Origin: Bacillota bacterium
Lineage (GTDB): Bacteria > Bacillota_I > Bacilli_A > Acholeplasmatales > Acholeplasmataceae
Length of the DNA stretch: 6,090 bases
Direction: 5' to 3'
Assembly: GCA_006226985.1 (NCBI GenBank)
Contig: SBGC01000062.1
Span: 1 to 6,090 of the forward strand
Below are positions 1-5,275 of the stretch, in pieces. Numbering within the stretch: position 1 is the stretch's first letter; each line of letters begins with the position of its first letter. Under the pieces are notes generated by a model, which saw only the letters and a list, made by a program, of their open reading frames with translations, searched no databases and had not been told where the DNA came from. The position numbers were made by a program, and so were the translations under genes.

Positions 1-587
<587 letters not shown>

Positions 588-624
588 TTATTTTATTTTT
601 CTTTGCCGAATTTCTTTCACATAT

Positions 625-653
625 ATTATACAGTATTTCATACTGTTTGAAAA
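625..653 (-). promoter_or_regulatory. Predicted eno promoter (perfect -10, poor -35)
   Basis: Read on the minus strand, a perfect TATAAT lies at 625-630. At a 17-bp spacing the -35 position (648-653) reads TTTTCA, which matches TTGACA poorly. Transcription would start near 618, giving a leader of about 42 nt before the enolase ATG with no obvious structure. The weak -35 together with the upstream cre-like site and the palindrome in the spacer suggests a regulated promoter. The start point is inferred. Confidence 0.65.
630..646. repeat. Perfect inverted repeat between eno -35 and -10, candidate operator
   Basis: ACAGTAT-TTC-ATACTGT is a perfect palindrome with 7-bp arms and a 3-bp centre. It fills the spacer of the eno promoter and overlaps the first base of its -10 box. 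A dimeric regulator bound here would block RNA polymerase. No T-run follows it, so it is not a terminator. I do not recognise it as the box of a named regulator family; the operator role is inferred from symmetry and position. Confidence 0.4.
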
Positions 654-665
654 CAAATTGATTGA

Positions 666-679
666 TAAAAACGTTTACT
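666..679. promoter_or_regulatory. cre-like site upstream of eno
   Basis: On the plus strand TAAAAACGTTTACT matches the catabolite-responsive element consensus TGWAARCGYTWNCW at 13 of 14 positions; the second base is A instead of G. It overlaps the stop codon of the 154-residue membrane protein gene. Its central CG is 41 nt upstream of the eno TATAAT, about position -55 from the predicted start. CcpA sites in such upstream positions often activate transcription. A near-identical element at the same distance precedes gpmI. Confidence 0.5.
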
Positions 680-1139
680 TTGTCTTGATGAATGTGTAAA
701 TTGAACCAACCAAGAAAAAGATAAGTTCTAAAATATTCTCTATTTCAAAAAATAGTGGGGATCTCACATCAAAAAAAGAAAATGAATAAAGAGGGTTTAA
801 GATGATTCTTAGTAATTCCCACGAAAAAACATCGATGTTTCTCATGAAGAAAAAACCTATCAAATACGTCACATTCATGATGTAAAATGCAATGATATAC
901 GCAAAAATACCGATAATTGAATAAACAATGTGATATTCCTGGTATGCATTTTTAATGCGTCTCGCAATATAAAAAGCAATAACAACAGTAAATATGAGTT
1001 GTAGATAAAGTCCAAATGTTTCTTCAACCATCAATTTGATTGCACCGACAAGTAAGCCAGATACGATGGCAATAAAAATGCCCGATTGAATAACGGGCAA
1101 TAAATCTTCCCGATGAATAGGCTTGTTAAACAATTTCAT
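675..1139 (-). CDS. Hypothetical membrane protein, about four transmembrane segments
   Basis: I do not recognise a family for this 154-residue protein. It is strongly hydrophobic, with likely membrane segments at about residues 17-37, 43-59, 71-98 (long, perhaps one segment plus a re-entrant part) and 135-152. A basic cluster RRIKNAYQEYH (60-70) falls between the second and third segments, and a more polar stretch (100-130) lies between the third and fourth. There is no signal peptide cleavage motif, cysteine motif or catalytic signature. The ATG at 1137-1139 follows GAGGTG at a good distance. It starts 32 bp after the ribU stop and could be cotranscribed with it, but an extended -10 promoter sits in that gap. 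No terminator follows before eno. It is likely a real gene because of its RBS, promoter and clean boundaries; its function is unknown. Confidence 0.8.
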   Translation of the reverse strand: MKLFNKPIHREDLLPVIQSGIFIAIVSGLLVGAIKLMVEETFGLYLQLIFTVVIAFYIARRIKNAYQEYHIVYSIIGIFAYIIAFYIMNVTYLIGFFFMRNIDVFSWELLRIILNPLYSFSFFDVRSPLFFEIENILELIFFLVGSIYTFIKTK

Positions 1140-1160
1140 AAAAACACCTCTTCCGCGGTT

Positions 1161-1169
1161 ATTATAACA
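1161..1169 (-). promoter_or_regulatory. Predicted extended -10 promoter for the 154-residue membrane protein gene
   Basis: On the minus strand the gap between ribU and the next gene contains TGTTATAAT, a perfect extended -10 (TG-N-TATAAT). No convincing -35 exists at 16-18 bp, but extended -10 promoters can do without one. Initiation near 1154 would give a leader of about 15 nt containing only the ribosome binding site. This would let the downstream gene be expressed when the FMN riboswitch has stopped ribU transcription. Confidence 0.5.
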
Positions 1170-1171
1170 TA

Positions 1172-1825
1172 TTAGAGTTCTAAGTATTTCATTCGTGGTT
1201 TGATTAACATAAAGATAATCGTTACTAATATTCCTTTTGTAAGATTAAAAGGAAAATAACCAGCGATGGTAAACCATAAAAAGCTTCCTATATTAGGGAA
1301 TTGAGCATTAGGGATCCATGTGAAGACTGAAAAATGAATATCTCCTGTAAAATAAGAAAAATAAAATGGTGTTGTAAACAGAAAGTTAACAGCCCAGAGC
1401 GTAATCGATAAAGATAATGTAATGATCGATGTATAAATAATCATTTCTTTGACATGAACTTTATTCCCATTAATGCTTACTTCATAGAATAAAGGTCTTG
1501 AGCGATCCTTTAAGACTCTTTTTGCAAGTGTATATCCAAAAATTATCGCAAAGGATGCAAAAACTGCGAGTAATTCACCGACAAGTTCATCAGGTGAAAA
1601 CCCTCTAAAAAGTCGTCTAGCAAAAGCTCGAATTAATACGACAACAAATGTTTCCTTTGTTCCTAAGACGAGAAGTGCAATTAAAATAGCAACTTCGCTA
1701 AAGTCAATTTTTAGAAATTGGAAACCTGGTACTGGCCACGTAATTTCAATAAGTGATAACACAATTGAAACAGCAGCGAGTGATACTACATAAAGCATTT
1801 TCTTTAAGCGTAAGTAATTTGACAT
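1172..1825 (-). CDS. ribU: Riboflavin transporter, ECF-type substrate-binding membrane subunit RibU
   Basis: RibU is the S component that captures riboflavin in the membrane and works with the shared ECF module (transmembrane EcfT plus two ATPases), which is not encoded here. The 217-residue protein is hydrophobic, with about six membrane segments: about 10-29, 44-62, 84-101, 127-147, a less certain one near 150-165, and 182-205. Two stretches resemble RibU family signatures: FQFLKIDFSEVAILIALLVLG (35-55, after the first segment) and the GELLAVFASF part (83-92). It is slightly longer than typical RibU proteins (about 190-205 residues), mainly through a charged loop at about 105-127. The FMN riboswitch directly upstream is strong independent evidence for riboflavin as the substrate. 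The ATG at 1823-1825 follows GGAGG (1834-1838) with 8-nt spacing. Regulation is by flavin through riboswitch-controlled termination. Confidence 0.93.
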   Translation of the reverse strand: MSNYLRLKKMLYVVSLAAVSIVLSLIEITWPVPGFQFLKIDFSEVAILIALLVLGTKETFVVVLIRAFARRLFRGFSPDELVGELLAVFASFAIIFGYTLAKRVLKDRSRPLFYEVSINGNKVHVKEMIIYTSIITLSLSITLWAVNFLFTTPFYFSYFTGDIHFSVFTWIPNAQFPNIGSFLWFTIAGYFPFNLTKGILVTIIFMLIKPRMKYLEL

Positions 1826-1846
1826 GTGATTTACCTCCTAAGTAAC

Positions 1847-1872
1847 AAAAAATCGCCAAATTACTTCGGCGA
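1847..1872 (-). terminator. Intrinsic terminator of the FMN riboswitch expression platform
   Basis: On the minus strand, TCGCCGAA and TTTGGCGA form an 8-bp stem (one G-U pair) closed by a GTAA tetraloop and followed by six T residues (1852-1847). It lies between the riboswitch aptamer and the ribU ribosome binding site, so forming it would stop transcription before ribU. Its 5' arm and loop contain CCGAAGTA, which is perfectly complementary to the 5' P1 strand of the aptamer. That provides a simple antiterminator. Confidence 0.88.
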
Positions 1873-1892
1873 CAAAAGAACGTCAAAAAGAC

Positions 1893-2002
1893 TATATCTT
1901 CTTCCATCCAGACTTTACTGTCGGTCCCTGAATCTCACAGGAGTCTGCCCAAAGGCTCGCGGACTATACCGCCGGTCACGAATTTCACGTTGCCCCGAAG
2001 TA
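1893..2002 (-). promoter_or_regulatory. FMN riboswitch (RFN element) controlling ribU
   Basis: The minus-strand leader of ribU carries the conserved RFN core in order: CTTCGGGGCA (2000-1991), GTGAAATTCGTGACCGGCGG (1989-1970), TATAGTCCGCGAGCC (1969-1955), GTGAGATTCAGGGACCGACAG (about 1937-1917) and AGTCTGGATGGAAGAAGAT (1913-1895). The closing helix P1 pairs TACTTC with GAAGATA around a bulged A. The aptamer binds flavin mononucleotide in the nascent RNA; a terminator hairpin immediately downstream indicates transcriptional repression when FMN is plentiful. Variable helix P3 is short. A plus-strand reading frame crossing this region is a by-product of the conserved RNA sequence. Confidence 0.97.
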
Positions 2003-2017
2003 TTTAATTACGGCTAT

Positions 2018-2045
2018 ATTTTATCATAATTTTTACAATTATCAA
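2018..2045 (-). promoter_or_regulatory. Predicted ribU promoter
   Basis: On the minus strand, TTGATA (2045-2040, five of six consensus bases) and TAAAAT (2023-2018, five of six) are separated by 16 bp. A TG one base before the -10 makes it an extended -10. Transcription would start near 2011, about 10 nt upstream of the riboswitch P1 helix, which is the expected arrangement. This is the best-matching two-box promoter in the window. Confidence 0.7.
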
Positions 2046-2055
2046 TACACTTCAT

Positions 2056-2070
2056 TTGAAAACGTTTTTT
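2056..2070. promoter_or_regulatory. cre-like site between ribU and gpmI
   Basis: On the plus strand, TGAAAACGTTTTTT (2057-2070), preceded by T, matches the cre consensus TGWAARCGYTWNCW at 13 of 14 positions; the C near the end is T. The central CG is 41 nt upstream of the proximal gpmI TATAAT, exactly the distance seen at eno. The element is also 10 bp upstream of the ribU -35 box, so it could affect either divergent promoter. CcpA as the binder is inferred; no regulator gene is in the window. Confidence 0.5.
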
Positions 2071-2079
2071 TTAGTGGTT

Positions 2080-2095
2080 ATTATACAAGTATAAT
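2080..2095. repeat. Palindrome containing a TATAAT on each strand, upstream of gpmI
   Basis: ATTATAC-AA-GTATAAT is a perfect inverted repeat with 7-bp arms. Because each arm spells GTATAAT on one strand, it offers a -10 box in both directions: a distal gpmI start on the plus strand (2090-2095) and an additional ribU-directed start on the minus strand (2085-2080). Neither has a good -35. It may alternatively be an operator just upstream of the main gpmI -10, or a by-product of AT-rich sequence. Confidence 0.3.
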
Positions 2096-2111
2096 CGTTT
2101 TAAAGTATAAT
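2082..2111 (+). promoter_or_regulatory. Predicted proximal gpmI promoter
   Basis: A perfect TATAAT lies at 2106-2111, with a mediocre -35 candidate TATACA (2082-2087) at 18-bp spacing. Initiation near 2118 leaves a leader of about 25 nt to the gpmI ATG. A second TATAAT 16 bp upstream (2090-2095) could give a longer transcript. The proximal one is preferred because its distance to the cre-like site equals that in the eno promoter. Confidence 0.55.
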
Positions 2112-2142
2112 AAGAATGACAAAATCTTTGTAAGGAGTTATT

Positions 2143-3666
2143 ATGAATAAAAAATTTGCAGGTTTAATTATTTTAGATGGCTATGGACTCGCTCCTGATT
2201 CTCCATCAAATTCAGTATCATTAGCTAAGAAACCATTCTTAGATAAATTATTTAGTGAGTATCCCACAAATGTATTACAAGCATCTGGTGAATATGTAGG
2301 TCTACCTGATGGTCAAATGGGAAATAGTGAAGTCGGTCATTTAAATTTAGGTGCTGGTCGTATTGTTTATCAATCACTCACACGCATTAATGTTGCGATT
2401 AAAGATGGGTCTTTCTTTAAGAATGAAGCATTTTTAAGTGCTATAGCTTATGCTAAAAAGCATAAAAGCAACCTTCATATATTCGGTCTTGTGTCTGATG
2501 GTGGAGTACATGCATATCCAACACATATTAAAGCTCTTCATGATCTTGCTGTAAAAGAAGGTATCACTCCTTATTTACATGCTTTTATGGACGGCAGAGA
2601 TACTCCTCAAACCTCTGGTTTAGGTTTCTTAAAAGAACTCATTGATTATGGTATGAGAGTTGCTACGGTATCTGGTAGATATTACGCAATGGATAGAGAT
2701 AATAACTGGGATAGAATTCAAAAAGCATTTGATAATATGGTTTTAGGCACTGGTGCACATGAAAAGAGCGCATTAGAAGGCATTCAAAAGTCTTATGATC
2801 AAGGTGTCACTGATGAATTTATTATACCTTTTGTAGTTGAAGAAAAAGGTTTAATTAAAGATAATGATGCGATTATATTTGCTAATTTTAGACCTGATAG
2901 AGCGATTCGTATCGCTACTGCTTTCTCAAATCCTTCAGCTACTTCACTTTATCAAACACCTGGAAAAGCGAATTTTGATGCAACACATGTACCTAAGAAT
3001 ATTTTCTTAGTATCCATGATGCATTATAATGAATCCGTTAAAGGACCTTTAGCATATGAACTACAAACACTAGATAACTTGTATGGTGAAGTTATAGCTA
3101 ACGCTGGATTAACACAATTAAGGATTGCAGAAACAGAAAAATATGCACATGTTACTTTCTTCTTCGATGGTGGATCTGAGAAAAACTTAAAAGGAGCAAC
3201 ACGTATTTTAGTTGAATCTCCAAAAGTTCCAACATATGATTTGAAACCTGAAATGAGTGCTTATGAAGTAAAAGATAAAGCTGTTGAAGCGATTTTATCG
3301 AACAAATTCGATACGATGATTTTAAATTTCGCGAATCCAGATATGGTAGGACACACAGGTTCTATTGAAGCAACCACAAAGGCTGTTGAAGCTGTTGATG
3401 CGTGTGCAAAAGAAGTTGTCGAAGCCATTTTAAAGATTGGTGGTACATGCATTGTTTTAGCAGACCATGGAAATGCTGAAAAGATGAGAGATGAATTTGG
3501 AAACCCACATACCGCACATACAACAAATTTAGTTCCAGTTGCTATTACTGATAAATCCGTTAAACTAAACACAGGATCTTTATGTGACATTGCTCCTTCA
3601 TTACTTGATATCTTGGGTGTTAAACAGCCTAAAGAGATGACTGGTAAATCACTTATCATAAAATAA
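2143..3666 (+). CDS. gpmI: 2,3-bisphosphoglycerate-independent phosphoglycerate mutase (iPGM)
   Basis: This metal-dependent cytoplasmic enzyme interconverts 3-phosphoglycerate and 2-phosphoglycerate in glycolysis. At 507 residues it has the usual length. It belongs to the alkaline phosphatase superfamily, with a phosphatase-like domain split by the phosphotransferase domain. All expected active-site residues are visible: Asp12 in LDGYG, nucleophile Ser62 in MGNSEVGH, His123, DGRD (150-153), Arg185 and Arg191, RPDR (250-253), Lys333 in TEKYAHVTFFF, Asp400 and His404 in NPDMVGHTG, Asp441 and His442 in ADHGNAEKM, and His459 in HTAHTTN. These cover both manganese sites. ATG at 2143 follows AAGGAG (2132-2137) at 5 nt. 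It is monocistronic, with its own promoter and a terminator right at the stop codon. Its substrate flow leads to enolase, encoded nearby on the other strand. A minus-strand frame inside its 3' part is only a shadow. Confidence 0.99.
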   Translation: MNKKFAGLIILDGYGLAPDSPSNSVSLAKKPFLDKLFSEYPTNVLQASGEYVGLPDGQMGNSEVGHLNLGAGRIVYQSLTRINVAIKDGSFFKNEAFLSAIAYAKKHKSNLHIFGLVSDGGVHAYPTHIKALHDLAVKEGITPYLHAFMDGRDTPQTSGLGFLKELIDYGMRVATVSGRYYAMDRDNNWDRIQKAFDNMVLGTGAHEKSALEGIQKSYDQGVTDEFIIPFVVEEKGLIKDNDAIIFANFRPDRAIRIATAFSNPSATSLYQTPGKANFDATHVPKNIFLVSMMHYNESVKGPLAYELQTLDNLYGEVIANAGLTQLRIAETEKYAHVTFFFDGGSEKNLKGATRILVESPKVPTYDLKPEMSAYEVKDKAVEAILSNKFDTMILNFANPDMVGHTGSIEATTKAVEAVDACAKEVVEAILKIGGTCIVLADHGNAEKMRDEFGNPHTAHTTNLVPVAITDKSVKLNTGSLCDIAPSLLDILGVKQPKEMTGKSLIIK

Positions 3667-3694
3667 CAGATGCAAATTCGCATCTGTTTTTTTT
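3665..3694 (+). terminator. Intrinsic terminator of gpmI
   Basis: ACAGATGC (3666-3673) pairs perfectly with GCATCTGT (3680-3687), with an additional A-T pair outside, around a 6-nt loop. The run of eight T (3687-3694) starts at the last base of the stem. The hairpin begins within the TAA stop codon of gpmI, so termination is immediate and the next gene needs its own promoter. Confidence 0.93.
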
Positions 3695-3699
3695 CGAAG

Positions 3700-3708
3700 T
3701 GATAAAAT
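3700..3708 (+). promoter_or_regulatory. Predicted extended -10 promoter for the VOC protein gene
   Basis: TGATAAAAT is an extended -10 box (TG-N-TAAAAT), the same 9-mer as at the ribU promoter. It lies just after the gpmI terminator. No good -35 is visible because that position falls inside the terminator stem. Initiation near 3715 would leave a leader of about 15 nt that contains the ribosome binding site. Terminator read-through is the alternative source of expression. Confidence 0.45.
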
Positions 3709-3729
3709 CAACTTAAAAGGAGTGATTTG

Positions 3730-4125
3730 ATGAAAGTAAACACATATATACATTTATATACTGAAAATGTACCTGCTTCAAGAAACTTTTTTACAAAAAT
3801 TGGCTTAACGATTAAAGACGATTACTCAAACGAAAAAGGATTTTGTGTAGAGTTTAATAAGAACAATTACTTGATGGTCTTAGAAAAATCACACTTTCTA
3901 TCGTTTCATCCAACGCTAAAACTTGCACAACAAGATGTTCATAGTTCATTTATTAGTTTAGAAATGAAAAGCATTGAGCATGTTGATAAATTCATGAAAA
4001 AAGTTTTAAAAAATGGTGGGATAGAAACCGAAAAAGCATCTGATGATGAATGGGTTTATTATCGTTCATTTAAAGACTTAGATCTAAACCAATTTGAAGT
4101 ATTCTATATGAAGCAAAAAGATTAA
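3730..4125 (+). CDS. VOC superfamily (glyoxalase/bleomycin-resistance fold) protein
   Basis: A 131-residue single-domain protein of the vicinal oxygen chelate fold, most like the small glyoxalase-related proteins of the COG3607 type. The two beta-alpha-beta-beta-beta modules can be followed: NTYIHLYTENVPASRNFFTKIGL (4-26) opens the first and SSFISLEMKSIEHVDKFMKKVLKNGG (72-97) the second. The characteristic end VYYRSFKDLDLNQFEVFYM (109-127) contains Glu123 at the position of the last metal ligand. A His (His8) occurs in the first strand, but a full set of metal ligands cannot be assigned by eye, so whether it is an enzyme, and its substrate, are unknown. ATG at 3730 is chosen over the adjacent TTG at 3727; AAGGAG (3717-3722) then has a 7-nt spacing. 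It is monocistronic, between the gpmI terminator and a bidirectional terminator. Confidence 0.88.
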   Translation: MKVNTYIHLYTENVPASRNFFTKIGLTIKDDYSNEKGFCVEFNKNNYLMVLEKSHFLSFHPTLKLAQQDVHSSFISLEMKSIEHVDKFMKKVLKNGGIETEKASDDEWVYYRSFKDLDLNQFEVFYMKQKD

Positions 4126-4137
4126 TCTTATCTTCAT

Positions 4138-4175
4138 AAAAAAATCCCTCTTCATCTGAAAAGGGAGTTTTTTTT
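4138..4175. terminator. Bidirectional intrinsic terminator between convergent genes
   Basis: TCCCT (4145-4149) pairs with AGGGA (4162-4166); the stem continues across a C-A mismatch as TTC/GAA around the loop ATCT. Seven A residues precede the stem (4138-4144) and eight T residues follow (4168-4175), so a T-run follows the hairpin in both directions. It would end the VOC gene on the plus strand and the three-gene operon on the minus strand. The minus-strand hairpin starts next to the stop codon of the HMA gene. Confidence 0.88.
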
Positions 4176-4401
4176 ATTCTTCGTTCATTTCAATAACATC
4201 AAGATCAAAACCGATCTTTTTTATTGCATCTACAAGCTCAAGTTCATTCGTATCTTTGTTATCGAAAACTATCTTTCCAATTTTTTGAGCAGCATCATAC
4301 TCAAAATGCTTCGCTCCTTTATAATATAATGCATTTTCGATTGAAGTTAAACATCCGGTGCAGTGTAATAAGTTCTTAAAAACAACATACATGACTGGCA
4401 T
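4174..4401 (-). CDS. Small heavy-metal-associated (HMA) domain protein
   Basis: This 75-residue protein has the size and pattern of a free-standing HMA domain (beta-alpha-beta-beta-alpha-beta). VMYVVFKNLLHC is the first strand, followed by Cys14-Thr-Gly-Cys17, the CxxC pair that binds Cu(I) or another soft metal in this family. GKIVFDN is a central strand, NELELVDAIKKIGFD the second helix and the typical KxxGFD/GY end (about 66-70). The usual GM before the CxxC is replaced by LLH. The ATG at 4399-4401 has GGAGG (4410-4414) at 8 nt; an in-frame ATG three codons later is too far from it. It is the last gene of an operon, 14 bp after the dehydrogenase stop, with no copper ATPase or metal-responsive regulator nearby. 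Its metal and partner are therefore unclear; a metallochaperone or a regulatory role are both possible. Confidence 0.82.
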   Translation of the reverse strand: MPVMYVVFKNLLHCTGCLTSIENALYYKGAKHFEYDAAQKIGKIVFDNKDTNELELVDAIKKIGFDLDVIEMNEE

Positions 4402-4415
4402 AAAAATAACCTCCG

Positions 4416-5267
4416 TTACATTAATTTTTGAATATAGTATTCAATAACAGCTTGAGTTCCGAAATCTTTAAAGCCTAAATCATAGAGTTTTTGATAAATT
4501 TCTGCTACTTTTTCAACAATAGGTAATTTTAAATCATCTTTTTCTTCTAAAACTAGTTTTAAATCTTTTAAATAATGCTTTAAATAGAAACCTGGTTGAT
4601 AATCCTTTTGAACCATCTTAGGTCCGTTTTTAGCTGCTTGCCAAGAATTCGCAGAGCCACCTACAATCACTTCTAGCATTTGATAAGGATCTAGGTTTTT
4701 GGTTTGTGCGTATGTTAATGCTTCTGCTATGCCGATGATGTTTCCTGCAATGACTGTTTGATTTGCGAGTTTTGCATGCATCCCTGATCCAGCTTTACCC
4801 ATGTAGGTGATTTTTGAACCCATTTTTTCTAATAAAGGTAATATTTTAGAATACGTTTTTTCATCTCCACCAACCATAATGGATAGTGTGCCATTAATTG
4901 CACCTAAATCTCCACCTGTTACAGGGGCATCAATCATTGATAAACCTCTTTTTTTTGCTTTTTCATAGAGTTCTATTGCTAGTTTAGGTGATGATGTCGT
5001 CATATCAACTAAAATAGTTTGTGCATCTGCATATGTCATGACTTCATCATAGACTTCTTTGACATCACTTGGATATCCAACAATACTAAAGATAACATCT
5101 TTACCTTTAACAAGTTCTTTGATTGATTCACATACTTTAACCTTGGGTCCTAAAGCTCTCGCTTTTTCAAGGGTGCGATTGTAAACAGATACTTCGTGTC
5201 CTGCGTCAGCTAAATGGAGTGCCATAGGTTTTCCCATGACCCCAGTTCCTATCCATGCAATTTTCAT
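4416..5267 (-). CDS. NAD(P)-dependent beta-hydroxyacid dehydrogenase (3-hydroxyisobutyrate dehydrogenase / glyoxylate reductase family)
   Basis: A 283-residue soluble oxidoreductase of the family that includes 3-hydroxyisobutyrate dehydrogenase, tartronate semialdehyde reductase and glyoxylate/succinic semialdehyde reductase. The N-terminal Rossmann domain starts at once with IGTGVMG (6-12). The second strand ends in Tyr-Asn-Arg-Thr (29-32), where Arg31 suggests NADPH preference, as in the reductase subgroup. The substrate signature DAPVTGG is at 113-119. The catalytic Lys166 sits in GKAGSGMHAKLANQ (157-170) with Asn169, and the all-helical C-terminal domain carries the conserved LKDL motif (233-236). 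The ATG at 5265-5267 is preferred over an upstream GTG at 5297 because proteins of this family begin right before the Rossmann strand, and AGGA sits 6 nt upstream, overlapping the TAG stop of the hydrolase gene. The 8-bp gap shows translational coupling with the hydrolase. The exact substrate cannot be told. Confidence 0.93.
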   Translation of the reverse strand: MKIAWIGTGVMGKPMALHLADAGHEVSVYNRTLEKARALGPKVKVCESIKELVKGKDVIFSIVGYPSDVKEVYDEVMTYADAQTILVDMTTSSPKLAIELYEKAKKRGLSMIDAPVTGGDLGAINGTLSIMVGGDEKTYSKILPLLEKMGSKITYMGKAGSGMHAKLANQTVIAGNIIGIAEALTYAQTKNLDPYQMLEVIVGGSANSWQAAKNGPKMVQKDYQPGFYLKHYLKDLKLVLEEKDDLKLPIVEKVAEIYQKLYDLGFKDFGTQAVIEYYIQKLM

Positions 5268-5275
5268 TGTTTTTC

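Noticed and set aside
619..640. Resemblance of ATACTGTATA near eno to half of the E. coli LexA box
   Set aside because: Firmicutes-like LexA sites have a different sequence (GAAC-N4-GTTC), only one half-site fits, and eno is not an expected SOS gene; the ACAGTAT/ATACTGT palindrome describes the site better.
1073..1099. Hairpin TGCCCG/CGGGCA followed by ATTTTT on the minus strand, terminator-like
   Set aside because: It lies inside the start of the membrane-protein gene (about residues 14-21), with only a 6-bp stem, a 9-nt loop and a short T-run. A functional attenuator is possible, but coincidence with codons is more likely.
1826..2029. Plus-strand open frame of 67 codons antisense to the ribU leader
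   Set aside because: It lies entirely over the riboswitch terminator, the FMN aptamer and the ribU promoter; it has no ribosome binding site, and its sequence is explained by conserved RNA structure on the other strand.
3261..3683. Minus-strand open frame of 140 codons
   Set aside because: It is antisense to the highly conserved C-terminal part of gpmI and runs through the gpmI terminator; the predicted protein resembles no family and the gpmI frame fully explains the region.
3727..3729. TTG start for the VOC protein
   Set aside because: An ATG follows immediately and has normal 7-nt spacing from AAGGAG; family members do not need the added residue.
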